Of a DNA stretch of 10,744 nt, positions 1-7,559 are shown in pieces. The notes beneath the pieces are model-generated. The model ran no database searches and had not been told where the DNA came from. It saw only the letters and a program-made list of their open reading frames with translations. Numbering within the stretch: the first letter of the stretch is position 1; the number at the start of each line of letters is the position of its first letter. Location: NCBI RefSeq assembly GCF_030151805.1, contig NZ_JASLCN010000263.1, positions 1 through 10,744 on the forward strand, read 5' to 3'. The position numbers and the translations under genes were made by a program. Source of the stretch: Fluviicola sp. GTDB lineage: Bacteria; Bacteroidota; Bacteroidia; Flavobacteriales_D; Crocinitomicaceae.

Positions 1-973
1 ATTCAATCAGGAAGCAATTGATCAGGATTTCTTCAATATGCGGGTTTCGAATGCTGTAGAACTTCGAAAAAAACTACATCTTTTCAGAGAAGACAATACT
101 ATTTGCAGATTGATTCATGGAGAAGGAGACGAATTGCCGGGACTGGTCATCGACTTTTATGGCGGAGTTGCCGTAATCCAATGTCACAGTTTGGGAATGT
201 ATCTGCAAATTGAGCTGATCAAAAACGCATTGATTTACGCATTGGGAGACGATCTGAAAGCAGTTTACAACAAATCGAAGGAAACGCTTCCGGGAAGAAT
301 TCCGGTTGAAGACGGTTATTTATTTGGCTTTTGTGAAACTCCTCATATTGCGCTGGAAAACGGGGTAAAATATCAATTGGATTGGATTACCGGGCAAAAA
401 ACCGGATTCTTTATTGACCAGCGAGAAAACCGGGCTTTATTGGCAAAATATGCTGAAGGAGCCAAAATCCTGAATACGTTCTGTTATTCCGGAGGGTTTA
501 GTTTGGCAGCTCTTAAGGATGGCGCAAAAGAAGTCCATTCACTCGACAGTTCGAAAAAAGCGATCGAACTCACTGATGCCAATATCGAATTGAACGGTTT
601 TAAGAACCACCAATCCATTGTTGCGGATGCGATGAATTTCATTCGTGAAACGGGTGAAGAATACGACATTATCATCCTGGATCCACCGGCTTTTGCGAAA
701 CACCGCGACAAAAGACACCAGGCTGTTCAAGGATACAAGCGCTTAAATGCAATGGCGATTCAGCACATTCGTCCGGGTGGATTATTGATGACTTACAGCT
801 GCTCACAAGTGGTTGATAAACAGCTATTCAATAACACGATCATTGCAGCAGCAATTGAATCCGGAAGAACCGTTAAAATATTGGAACAATTACATCAGCC
901 TGCTGATCATCCGATCAATGCATTTCATCCGGAAGGAGAATACTTGAAAGGGCTGCTTTTACAGATTATCTAA
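1..973 (+). CDS. rlmI: 23S rRNA (cytosine-C5) methyltransferase, RlmI-like, 5'-truncated
   Basis: Class I SAM-dependent RNA methyltransferase expected to make m5C in 23S rRNA (position 1962 in E. coli). The frame is open from base 2, 12 codons before the first ATG at base 38, and that upstream stretch (IDQDFFNMR) reads as family sequence, so the true start lies outside the window. About 323 residues are visible against roughly 390-400 for the family; the missing part would be the N-terminal PUA RNA-binding domain. Counting from the Met at base 38: a SAM-binding glycine motif FCYSGGFS (148-155), an acidic residue ending the next strand (HSLD, 167-170), LDPPAF (214-219) and YSCSQ (253-257), whose Cys255 fits the catalytic cysteine. 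The stop TAA overlaps the next gene's ATG by one base, so it is probably co-transcribed with the MATE gene and fmt. The family is clear; the exact target nucleotide is inferred from homology. Confidence 0.9.
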   Translation, partial: FNQEAIDQDFFNMRVSNAVELRKKLHLFREDNTICRLIHGEGDELPGLVIDFYGGVAVIQCHSLGMYLQIELIKNALIYALGDDLKAVYNKSKETLPGRIPVEDGYLFGFCETPHIALENGVKYQLDWITGQKTGFFIDQRENRALLAKYAEGAKILNTFCYSGGFSLAALKDGAKEVHSLDSSKKAIELTDANIELNGFKNHQSIVADAMNFIRETGEEYDIIILDPPAFAKHRDKRHQAVQGYKRLNAMAIQHIRPGGLLMTYSCSQVVDKQLFNNTIIAAAIESGRTVKILEQLHQPADHPINAFHPEGEYLKGLLLQII

Positions 974-2307
974 TGCTCGACATACAGTATAAATCCATTC
1001 TTAGAATGGCTTTACCGATGATGCTTAGTGGATTTATTCAATCCATTATTTCCATCACGGATGCCGCATTTCTAAGCCGCTACAGTACGCTTGCTTACGA
1101 TGCTTCGGGAAGTGCAGGATTGTGGTACATTACTTTTTACATGGTTTTCACCGGGCTTGGAGACGGAGCACAAATTGCAATGGCTCAAAAAGTCGGAGAA
1201 AAAAACACCAAAGGATTTGCCGCAGTTTTCCAATCCAACTTTGCCATTTTAGTTGCGGCAGCAATCTTTATGACCATTTTGGTACAATTGGGAATGCCTG
1301 CACTGATGCGCTACCTGGTAACAAATCCCGAACTTGCAAAAGCAGAACAATCCTTCCTGGAAATCAGAAGTTATTCCTTCTGGGCTGCAACCATTACTTT
1401 AAGCATTCAGGCCTCTTACCTGGCGGTTGGTAAAACAACTCTTGTATTACTGACCGCTTTGATCGCAGCAGTTTCGAACATTGTTCTGGATTACTTCCTT
1501 GTGTTCGGAATTGGCCCGTTTCCGCGTCTGGGTCTTGAAGGAGCAGCTATTGCATCTACAAGTGCCGAGTTTTTAGCGATGCTGTTTCTTTTAAGTACGC
1601 TTTTAGGTGGAAAACTAAGAAAACACTATCCGGTTCTGCAGGCAAAATTCATCAGTAAATTTCAAATCAGGGAAAACCTGAAAATCGGGATGCCGCTTTT
1701 ATTTCAGGGAATTATTGCACTTTCGATCTGGACGATTTTCTTTATCTGGATCGAACAAATGGGTGGAGACAATCTGACGGTTTCCCTAAACATCCGGTAC
1801 ATTTATTTCCTTGCCTTTATTCCTATCTGGGGTTTTGCAGCAACAACGAAAACGTACATCGCACAATACTATGGAGCGAAGGAATTTCTTTTCATTCCAA
1901 CTATTCAGCGCCGCATTCAGTTCCTGACGATCGGTTTTCTGCTCCTGACTTTTCACGGAGCGATTCTCTATCCAGAAACATTGATCCGATTGGTTTCCGA
2001 CCATCCCGGTCACGTTGCAGAAAGCGCAACGATTCTTCGTATTGTCAGCGGGTCCATTCTTATTTATGGTTTTATCAGCGTTTATTTCCAAACCATCAGT
2101 GGAAGCGGACAAACGCGTATTACGTTATTGGTCGAATGTATTTCAACATGTTTGTATATTCTTTCGGCTTATCTTTTTATCAAAGTCTGGACCTGGCCGA
2201 TCCACCTGGTTTGGTTGGTCGAATATGTCTACTTTATTTCGATGGGAGCACTTTCCTTCGCATATCTGAAATTGTTTAACTGGACAAAAGAACCTAAAAT
2301 ATCATGA
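973..2307 (+). CDS. MATE family multidrug/cation antiporter
   Basis: Inner-membrane transporter of the multidrug and toxic compound extrusion (MATE) family, which exports organic cations, drugs or metabolites in exchange for Na+ or H+. The 444-residue protein has the usual family length and about twelve hydrophobic segments in two halves (roughly residues 1-225 and 235-444). The first helix carries the typical opening LRMALPMMLSG, followed by a loop and GLGDGAQIAMAQKVGEKN, the usual conserved region after helix 2. No signal peptide or extra domain is visible. The ATG shares its A with the upstream rRNA methyltransferase stop (TAATG), and the stop overlaps fmt (ATGA), so translational coupling is likely and the start is well fixed. 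Substrate and coupling ion cannot be read from the sequence; the neighbours are RNA/translation genes and give no hint of a drug target. Confidence 0.92.
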   Translation: MLDIQYKSILRMALPMMLSGFIQSIISITDAAFLSRYSTLAYDASGSAGLWYITFYMVFTGLGDGAQIAMAQKVGEKNTKGFAAVFQSNFAILVAAAIFMTILVQLGMPALMRYLVTNPELAKAEQSFLEIRSYSFWAATITLSIQASYLAVGKTTLVLLTALIAAVSNIVLDYFLVFGIGPFPRLGLEGAAIASTSAEFLAMLFLLSTLLGGKLRKHYPVLQAKFISKFQIRENLKIGMPLLFQGIIALSIWTIFFIWIEQMGGDNLTVSLNIRYIYFLAFIPIWGFAATTKTYIAQYYGAKEFLFIPTIQRRIQFLTIGFLLLTFHGAILYPETLIRLVSDHPGHVAESATILRIVSGSILIYGFISVYFQTISGSGQTRITLLVECISTCLYILSAYLFIKVWTWPIHLVWLVEYVYFISMGALSFAYLKLFNWTKEPKIS

Positions 2308-3260
2308 ATAATCTGCGCATTGTTTTTATGGGAACTCCCCATTTCTCCGTCGGAATACTGGAGGCCATTCAATCTGCCGGCCTGAACCTGGCTGGGATTG
2401 TAACCGTTGCTGATAAACCTGCAGGACGGGGGCAGCTGATGCATGAAAGTCCGGTAAAACAATTCGGAGTGCGAAATAACATTCCGGTTTTACAACCATT
2501 AAAACTGAAAGATCCGGATTTCATTTCCGAACTGGCAGCTTTGAATGCAGATGTGTTTGTTGTAGTAGCTTTCAGAATGCTTCCGTCGGAGGTGTGGAAA
2601 ATGCCGAAAAAAGGAACCTTTAATCTGCACGCTTCCCTTCTGCCCGATTACCGCGGTGCTGCTCCGATCAACTGGACCATTATCAACGGAGATACTGAAA
2701 CCGGATTGAGTACGTTCTTCATTGATGAGGAAATTGATACCGGAAATGTGATCAAACAAGTGCGCATGCCAATCGGTGAAAATGAATCTGCCGGTGAGTT
2801 GCACGATCGAATGATCCTGGAAGGAGGCAAGTTGGTTGTAGAGACTTTACAGGATATTTCATCTGATTCTGTGAAGCCGATTCCTCAAACAGAATTCACC
2901 CATTCACAAAAAAGACCCGCTCCGAAATTATTCAAAGAGAATACTAACATAACGTGGACAGAAACTCCCGAAACGATCCACAACCTCGTTCGGGGCTTAT
3001 GTCCGTATCCTTCCGCATGGACAACCTGGAAAAATGTCAAAGGAGAACTCAAGAATGTCAAAGTGTTTCAAACACGTTTGAGTGATGAAAAAGGAAATGG
3101 AACCATTCAATTAAGTTCAACTAAAACGCAATTGTTCGTTGACACAAAAGACCAAAAGCTGGAAATCGTCGAATTTCAGGTGGAAGGAAAGAAAAAAATG
3201 AGCGCTAAAGAGTGGTTGGTGGGGAATTCAGCAGCAGAATGGACTATTTTTTTCGAGTAA
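2304..3260 (+). CDS. fmt: Methionyl-tRNA formyltransferase
   Basis: Transfers a formyl group from 10-formyltetrahydrofolate to Met-tRNA(fMet) so that it can initiate translation; cytoplasmic. The 318-residue length is normal. An N-terminal Rossmann-like formyltransferase domain (about 1-205) starts with IVFMGTPHFSV and contains ADKPAGRGQ (36-44) and SPVKQ. The catalytic triad of the family is present: Asn107 and His109 in NLHASLLPDYRGAAP, and Asp145 in EIDTGNV. The C-terminal tRNA-binding beta-barrel domain (about 210-318) follows, including LVRGLCPYPSAWT. Its ATG overlaps the MATE stop by four bases (ATGA), which fixes the start and suggests re-initiation coupling. No clear hairpin terminator follows before the HU promoter region. 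Confidence 0.97.
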   Translation: MNNLRIVFMGTPHFSVGILEAIQSAGLNLAGIVTVADKPAGRGQLMHESPVKQFGVRNNIPVLQPLKLKDPDFISELAALNADVFVVVAFRMLPSEVWKMPKKGTFNLHASLLPDYRGAAPINWTIINGDTETGLSTFFIDEEIDTGNVIKQVRMPIGENESAGELHDRMILEGGKLVVETLQDISSDSVKPIPQTEFTHSQKRPAPKLFKENTNITWTETPETIHNLVRGLCPYPSAWTTWKNVKGELKNVKVFQTRLSDEKGNGTIQLSSTKTQLFVDTKDQKLEIVEFQVEGKKKMSAKEWLVGNSAAEWTIFFE

Positions 3261-3313
3261 TTTTCATCGAAGAAAATCCTAAATTGGTCGGAAAACGCCC
3301 AAAAACAGGGAGG

Positions 3314-3346
3314 TTTATCAACAAATACGTTTATTTATCAACAAAA
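3314..3346 (+). repeat. Two 12-bp direct repeats (TTTATCAACAAA), DnaA-box-like
   Basis: TTTATCAACAAA occurs at 3314-3325 and again at 3334-3345, offset by exactly 20 bp, about two helical turns, so both copies face the same side of the helix. Each contains TTATCAACA, one base different from the classical DnaA box TTATCCACA. They lie 45-60 bp upstream of the candidate HU promoter. They could bind an activator or DnaA, or be chance AT-rich sequence. The repeats are seen directly; any function is inference. Confidence 0.5.
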
Positions 3347-3369
3347 TCAACGCTTTTTAGTGTTTAGCC

Positions 3370-3399
3370 TTGGTAGAGAAGCATATTCCTATATTTTTG
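3370..3399 (+). promoter_or_regulatory. Candidate Bacteroidota-type promoter of hup
   Basis: TATTTTTG at 3392-3399 matches the -7 consensus TAnnTTTG in full. TTG at 3370-3372 gives the -33 element with a 19-bp spacer, as expected for the Bacteroidota housekeeping sigma factor. Transcription would start near 3405, giving a leader of about 35 nt that ends in an A-rich run just before the HU start codon. Confidence 0.72.
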
Positions 3400-3439
3400 T
3401 TGTGTTAATTATTAGAAATCATTCAAAAAAAACCAAACT

Positions 3440-3712
3440 ATGAACAAAGCAGAATTAATTGATGCGATTGCTTCTGAAGCAGGATTGTCTAAGGCTGATG
3501 CTAAAAAAGCATTGGATGCATTTGTAGGTGCTACAGCGGGAGCATTAAAAAAAGGAGACCGTATTTCTTTAGTAGGATTCGGATCTTTCTCAGTTTCTAA
3601 GCGTGAAGCTAGAACTGGTCGTAACCCACAAACTGGAAAAGAAATCAAAATCGCAGCTAAGAACGTTATCCGTTTCAAAGCTGGGTCTGATTTATCTGAA
3701 GCAGTTAACTAA
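3440..3712 (+). CDS. hup: HU family nucleoid DNA-binding protein
   Basis: Small histone-like protein that binds and bends DNA as a dimer and organises the nucleoid. At 90 residues it is exactly family size. It opens with MNKAELIDAIA, has the alpha-helical dimerisation half (about 1-45), then the beta-arm half with the signature GFGSFSV (47-53) and the DNA-contacting arm around ARTGRNPQTGKEI (57-69). The Pro of RNP, which intercalates in DNA, is present. It is monocistronic: its own promoter at 3370-3399 and a strong terminator 20 bp after the stop. The upstream region is A-rich and has no strong Shine-Dalgarno sequence, as is usual in this phylum. Base use is more A/T- and lysine-codon-rich than in its neighbours, consistent with high expression. 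Whether it is the main HU or one of several paralogues cannot be told here. Confidence 0.96.
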   Translation: MNKAELIDAIASEAGLSKADAKKALDAFVGATAGALKKGDRISLVGFGSFSVSKREARTGRNPQTGKEIKIAAKNVIRFKAGSDLSEAVN

Positions 3713-3731
3713 GAACGATATTCTTAAAAAG

Positions 3732-3768
3732 AAAAATCCTTCCGTCAATTGATGGAGGGATTTTTTTT
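3732..3768 (+). terminator. Rho-independent terminator of hup
   Basis: An 11-bp stem (3733-3743 with 3754-3764, one T-G wobble; sides AAAATCCTTCC and GGAGGGATTTT) encloses a 10-nt loop that can itself extend the stem. It ends in eight T residues (3761-3768). It starts about 20 bp after the HU stop, a classic intrinsic terminator position. Confidence 0.92.
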
Positions 3769-3784
3769 GTGGCCTCTATCCGGA

Positions 3785-3813
3785 AATTCAGAATCTCCTG
3801 AATTCAGATTCTC
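3785..3813 (+). repeat. Imperfect 13-bp direct repeat upstream of the AraC gene
   Basis: AATTCAGAATCTC (3785-3797) and AATTCAGATTCTC (3801-3813) match at 12 of 13 positions with a 16-bp period. The second belongs to an 11-bp string TGAATTCAGAT (3799-3809) that recurs at 3917-3927, across the start codon of the AraC-family gene. These are possible regulator half-sites; no footprint or conservation is known to me. Confidence 0.4.
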
Positions 3814-3925
3814 TACCTTTTATTCGCTCACTGCTACACTTCACTACATCGTATCTCATTTCCATTCAAGCTGTTTCAAATTTCTATAAATTGGCAGTGT
3901 TAGAGAACCCTGTATGTGAATTCAG

Positions 3926-4843
3926 ATGACAAATCAGAGTAAAGCAAATCCCTACTTCTACGATCACGATCAAACCATTGTGAAATTTGGTTGTGAGGGA
4001 AACATTTTTAATTTGTCTTCTCTGAAAGAATTCGACCGCCCCATCATCTCACAGGGTTTTGCAATCAAGTTTGTTCATGACGGAATTGAACGGTACACGA
4101 TCAACAATAAGTCGTACAGCGTTACCCCCGGATCTTACCTGCTTCTGAACGGAGAAAAAGAAGGAAAAGTAGAAATCGACAGCAGTAAAAATGTGAAAGG
4201 TTTGTGCTTAAATGTCTCCAATGAACTCGTATCAGAAGTCCTTGCCACGCTTAGAAGTCCTGACACCGCTGTTCCGGATCCGGAATTATCGCGTTTCTTT
4301 TACACCGAACACTTTCTCGAAAACCAGTATTCTTCCACTCACACGCATCTGGGAACACAATTACTGGAAATTAGCAAACACATTACGAATCATGTATTTT
4401 CAAGCCACCAGATCAATCCCGAATTGTTCTTTCAGCTCGCTGAAAGTTTGGTAGCGGATCAATTAGAGGTTTTCAAACAACTTCAGTCAATTCCGTCCGT
4501 CAAACCGGAAACGCGCAGAGATTTGTGCCGACGTGTTCTGAATGGAAAAGAATTCATTGATTCCAATTATACGGAGTCCATCACCATTGAGCAGATTGCA
4601 CGAATTGCGGGCATGTCGGAATACCATTTTTTCCGTTTGTTTAAACAAACAATCGGCTGCACGCCTTATCAATATGTTCTTTCCAGCAGGTTAAACAAAG
4701 CGTCTCAATTATTGAAAGCAGACTATCCGGTTTCTGACGTAGCCATTGCCATGGGATTTTCAGACATTCACTCATTCAGTAAAGCGTTTAAAAAGCATTT
4801 CGGCCTTTCTCCCACATTGTACGCTGCTTCTGTCAAGATTTGA
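3926..4843 (+). CDS. AraC family transcriptional regulator
   Basis: Transcription factor of 305 residues. The N-terminal part (about 1-190) has no signature I recognise beyond a likely cupin-like effector-binding fold (short beta-rich stretches such as FVHDGIERYTIN and YSVTPGSYLLLNG, 49-75). The C-terminal AraC/XylS DNA-binding domain (about 205-305) is clear: first helix-turn-helix around ITIEQIARIAGMSEYHFFRLFK-like residues 219-240, then VSDVAIAMGFSD with SFSKAFKKHFGLSP (269-296), the family signature. An in-frame TGA lies nine bases before the ATG, so the start cannot be further upstream. It stands alone after the HU terminator and reads towards the outer-membrane receptor gene 109 bp downstream, its most likely target besides itself. 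Effector unknown. Confidence 0.93.
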   Translation: MTNQSKANPYFYDHDQTIVKFGCEGNIFNLSSLKEFDRPIISQGFAIKFVHDGIERYTINNKSYSVTPGSYLLLNGEKEGKVEIDSSKNVKGLCLNVSNELVSEVLATLRSPDTAVPDPELSRFFYTEHFLENQYSSTHTHLGTQLLEISKHITNHVFSSHQINPELFFQLAESLVADQLEVFKQLQSIPSVKPETRRDLCRRVLNGKEFIDSNYTESITIEQIARIAGMSEYHFFRLFKQTIGCTPYQYVLSSRLNKASQLLKADYPVSDVAIAMGFSDIHSFSKAFKKHFGLSPTLYAASVKI

Positions 4844-4845
4844 CA
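4831..4845 (+). promoter_or_regulatory. Candidate operator: TGTCAA-N3-TTGACA palindrome
   Basis: A perfect 6-bp inverted repeat, TGTCAA (4831-4836) and TTGACA (4840-4845) with a 3-bp spacer, spans the stop codon of the AraC-family gene. The right half within ATTTGACAA recurs at 4889-4897, where it overlaps the candidate -33 element of the receptor promoter. This is compatible with an operator with a second half-site, but part of the palindrome is coding sequence and could be chance. No T-run follows, so it is not a typical terminator. Confidence 0.35.
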
Positions 4846-4889
4846 ACCGTCCAACACCTGATTTCACACGTTTACATAAAATTGCAGTA

Positions 4890-4926
4890 TTTGACAAACA
4901 ACCTTTCCTGAATTAGGGCATCTTTG
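4890..4926 (+). promoter_or_regulatory. Possible promoter of the outer-membrane receptor gene
   Basis: TTTG at 4890-4893 and CATCTTTG at 4919-4926 (seven of eight positions of TAnnTTTG) give a Bacteroidota-type promoter, but with a long 25-bp spacer. A weak core promoter would fit dependence on an activator such as the AraC-family protein encoded immediately upstream. The leader would be about 20 nt. Confidence 0.38.
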
Positions 4927-4952
4927 TACTACAGTTCTATTATTCAAACCCA

Positions 4953-7400
4953 ATGATCAATAAAGGCTTCAACTACGTTATCCTCTTTTTTTCTTTTTTC
5001 ATTTTTCAGTTTGTTTCTGCTCAGCATTCAACAGTGACAGGTAAAGTCGTTGGGATTGATCCGCAGCTCCCTCCCATTATTCGCTTATGCCATGCAGCAG
5101 ATTCTTCTCTCGTAAAAGGCGCAATTTCAGACTCAACGGGAAAATTTGAGTTTGAAGGAATAAAGAATGGTATTTTTATTCTGATCATCGCCCAAACAGG
5201 ATATAAAAAGTTTATTAGTCAGCCTGTCGAAATCACAACAGATTCCAGTTTCATTCAATTTCCTGATATCCCTCTAACTGTTTCTTCCACAGAGTTGGAA
5301 GATGTTGTGATAACCAATCAGAAACCATTTATCGAACGCAAAATTGACCGTGTGGTGGTGAATCCCGATGCGCTTGTTGGAGGTACGGGAACAACGGCCT
5401 TTGATCTGTTGGAAAAAGCACCCGGTATTACGGTAGATTTCAACGGAAATATCTCATTGAAAGGAAAATCGGGTGTGCAGGTTTTTATTGATAACAGACC
5501 AACTTATATGTCACAGGAAGATCTTGCCTCCTACCTGCGTTCTTTACCTTCAAATTCGGTTGCCTCCATTGAAATCATGACCAACCCGCCTGCCAGGTAT
5601 GATGCTTCCGGAAATGCGGGAATTATCAATATCATTCTGAAAAAACTGAAAGAGAAAGGATTCAACGGAGGAATTACTTTAAGTTACGGACAAGGAAGGT
5701 ATTTACGTACGAATAACAGTTTTAGTCTCAACTACCGCGTGAATAAGATCAACCTGTTCACTACTTTGGGTTGGAGTCAGAATAACTCGTTCCAGGATCT
5801 GACCATTAACCGCTATTATTATACTCCTGCCAACCAATTCAGTTCGGCATTTCTACAAAAGTCCTATATCAAAAGAGAACACGGTGGAAAAACCGCTAAA
5901 ATCGGGATGGATTGGTATGTCAGCAAAAGATCAACGATCGGCGTTGTTTTTTCAGGGTTTCACAATCCTTCTTTAACGCAAACAACGAACGCAGCCAATA
6001 TCCTGGCGTCAGACAGTTCTGTTGCAGCACTTGTTTCGGCACGCGCCGTTTCCAAAAATCTTTGGTACAACGGAAGCGCCAACATCAATTATTCACTGAA
6101 AATAGACAGCTTAGGAAAAGAACTGACAATTAACGCAGATTACATCCGCTATAAATCCGATCATTCGCAAACGCTGGATAACAAGACACGCGCAACAGAT
6201 GGTTCACTCATGAACTCTCTTGACCTCTACTCTTCTTTACCGGCAGATATTGATATCAAAACGGCAAAGATTGATTACGTGAATCCGTTTAAACACAACA
6301 ACCGTTTGGAATTCGGTGTGAAAACTGCTTTTGTAAGCACGGACAATACTGCCGATTTTTTCGATGTGGCCAATGGAACCCAAACCCCGAATTATACCTT
6401 TTCCAATCGTTTTCTCTACCATGAGAACAACAATGCGGCTTATGCGAACTATGCGCAGGAATGGGGAAGATTTGCCATGCAGATCGGTTTGCGTTTTGAA
6501 AGTATCCGAATGCACGGAAATCAATTGGGGAACCCGCTTGTTGCTGATTCGAGTTTTACACGCATGTATAACAGTTTGTTTCCAACGGCTTATTTCTCCT
6601 ACAATCCGGACAGTTTGAAACACCACCAGATCGGTTTCTCATTCGGAAGACGGATTGACTACCCGAATTACCAGGATATGAATCCATTTACTTACCCGAT
6701 GGATGCATACACCTATTACGCAGGAAACCCGTTTTTGAAACCGACCTTCTCTTATAATTTCGAATTGACTTACTCATACAAAAGTGTGTTTTCCGCGACT
6801 GTTGACTACAGTTTGGTGCATAACCTGATCAATGAAACCAACGAACAGGTAAACAATATTTATTACAGCAGACCCGGGAATTATGGGAATCAAACGGCTT
6901 ATGGAATCAGCGTAAGCGGTGAATTCAACATCTTCAAATGGTGGGGCGTTCAGTATTATTCGGAATTGAAAAACATCGGGTACAATACGACCATTTACAA
7001 CCAGCCCTTAGTCGAAAATCGCTGGTACTGGTATGTTGGTCCGGCATTTAAATTCATCATCACTTCCAAGTTTTCGGCTGAACTTGCCGGATCATATCAG
7101 ACACGCATTTTATCCGGTCAGTTCTTAACCATTCCGGTTGGTCAGCTGAGAGCCGGTTTTGCTTACAAAATCCTGAAAGACAAAGGTTCTGTCAAGCTGA
7201 ATATTTCGGACATTGTGTATACCAATCAACCTGGAGGAGACATTCGGAATATTGCAAATTCCAAAGCAAACTGGAAAAGTCGTTTGGACACACGGGTTCT
7301 TACGGTGAGTTTTTCTTACAGGTTCAGCAAAGGAAAAGCACTTAACGCACGTCAATCCGGAGCTTCAGATGAAGAGAAACAACGGGTAAACGCACATTAA
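4953..7400 (+). CDS. TonB-dependent-receptor-like outer-membrane beta-barrel protein
   Basis: Outer-membrane protein of 815 residues, of the Bacteroidota family with a carboxypeptidase-regulatory-like domain and a large barrel (OMP_b-brl_3 type). In order: signal peptide (1-23, hydrophobic core ILFFSFFIFQF, cleavage after VSA); an Ig-like carboxypeptidase regulatory domain (about 25-110, with STGKFEFEGIKNG); a plug-like domain (about 125-235) including DLLEKAPGITVD, GVQVFIDNRPTYMS and IEIMTNPPARYDASGNAGIINIILKK-type residues at 207-231; then a barrel rich in alternating aromatic strands to about 795 (last strand TVSFSYRF). It ends with a short polar tail (GASDEEKQRV) that I recall as common in this family. 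Such proteins import bulky ligands with TonB-ExbBD energy; no SusD partner lies next to it, so glycan uptake is not indicated and the ligand is unknown. Probably controlled by the upstream AraC-family gene. Confidence 0.88.
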   Translation: MINKGFNYVILFFSFFIFQFVSAQHSTVTGKVVGIDPQLPPIIRLCHAADSSLVKGAISDSTGKFEFEGIKNGIFILIIAQTGYKKFISQPVEITTDSSFIQFPDIPLTVSSTELEDVVITNQKPFIERKIDRVVVNPDALVGGTGTTAFDLLEKAPGITVDFNGNISLKGKSGVQVFIDNRPTYMSQEDLASYLRSLPSNSVASIEIMTNPPARYDASGNAGIINIILKKLKEKGFNGGITLSYGQGRYLRTNNSFSLNYRVNKINLFTTLGWSQNNSFQDLTINRYYYTPANQFSSAFLQKSYIKREHGGKTAKIGMDWYVSKRSTIGVVFSGFHNPSLTQTTNAANILASDSSVAALVSARAVSKNLWYNGSANINYSLKIDSLGKELTINADYIRYKSDHSQTLDNKTRATDGSLMNSLDLYSSLPADIDIKTAKIDYVNPFKHNNRLEFGVKTAFVSTDNTADFFDVANGTQTPNYTFSNRFLYHENNNAAYANYAQEWGRFAMQIGLRFESIRMHGNQLGNPLVADSSFTRMYNSLFPTAYFSYNPDSLKHHQIGFSFGRRIDYPNYQDMNPFTYPMDAYTYYAGNPFLKPTFSYNFELTYSYKSVFSATVDYSLVHNLINETNEQVNNIYYSRPGNYGNQTAYGISVSGEFNIFKWWGVQYYSELKNIGYNTTIYNQPLVENRWYWYVGPAFKFIITSKFSAELAGSYQTRILSGQFLTIPVGQLRAGFAYKILKDKGSVKLNISDIVYTNQPGGDIRNIANSKANWKSRLDTRVLTVSFSYRFSKGKALNARQSGASDEEKQRVNAH

Positions 7401-7413
7401 AGTGAGTATGGAT

Positions 7414-7472
7414 AATTGAGAATTGAAAAGACTTACACGACTCAAAAACTTTTCAATTTTACATTCTCAATT
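7414..7472 (+). terminator. Long inverted repeat, likely terminator after the receptor gene
   Basis: AATTGAAAAG (7421-7430) pairs perfectly with CTTTTCAATT (7449-7458), and just outside it AATTGAG (7414-7420) pairs with CTCAATT (7466-7472), leaving a 7-nt bulge on the 3' side and an 18-nt loop. A third copy of TTTTCAATT follows at 7471-7479. The stem starts 13 bp after the receptor stop and the first arm ends in TTTT, so termination is plausible, but the stem is AT-rich and lacks a long U-tract. It may instead be a remnant of a dispersed AT-rich repeat. Confidence 0.5.
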
Positions 7473-7559
7473 TTCAATTGCCCTTAAATTAGCAGGTTTC
7501 GACAAATGAATCGGGTCTGATCCAGGTAGCTTTAGTTCATCATCTTAAAAATCAGATTT

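Noticed and set aside
3261..3439. Gap between fmt and hup considered as a chromosomal origin
   Set aside because: Only two one-mismatch DnaA-like boxes are visible, with no DNA-unwinding element I can defend and no origin-linked genes nearby; kept only as a repeat finding.
4891..4917. TTGACA considered as an E. coli-type -35 box
   Set aside because: The sequence has no matching TATAAT at 16-18 bp, and this phylum uses TTTG/TAnnTTTG promoters.
6237..6626. 129-codon minus-strand open frame inside the receptor gene
   Set aside because: The plus-strand receptor frame is continuous with family features across it; this is an overlap artefact.
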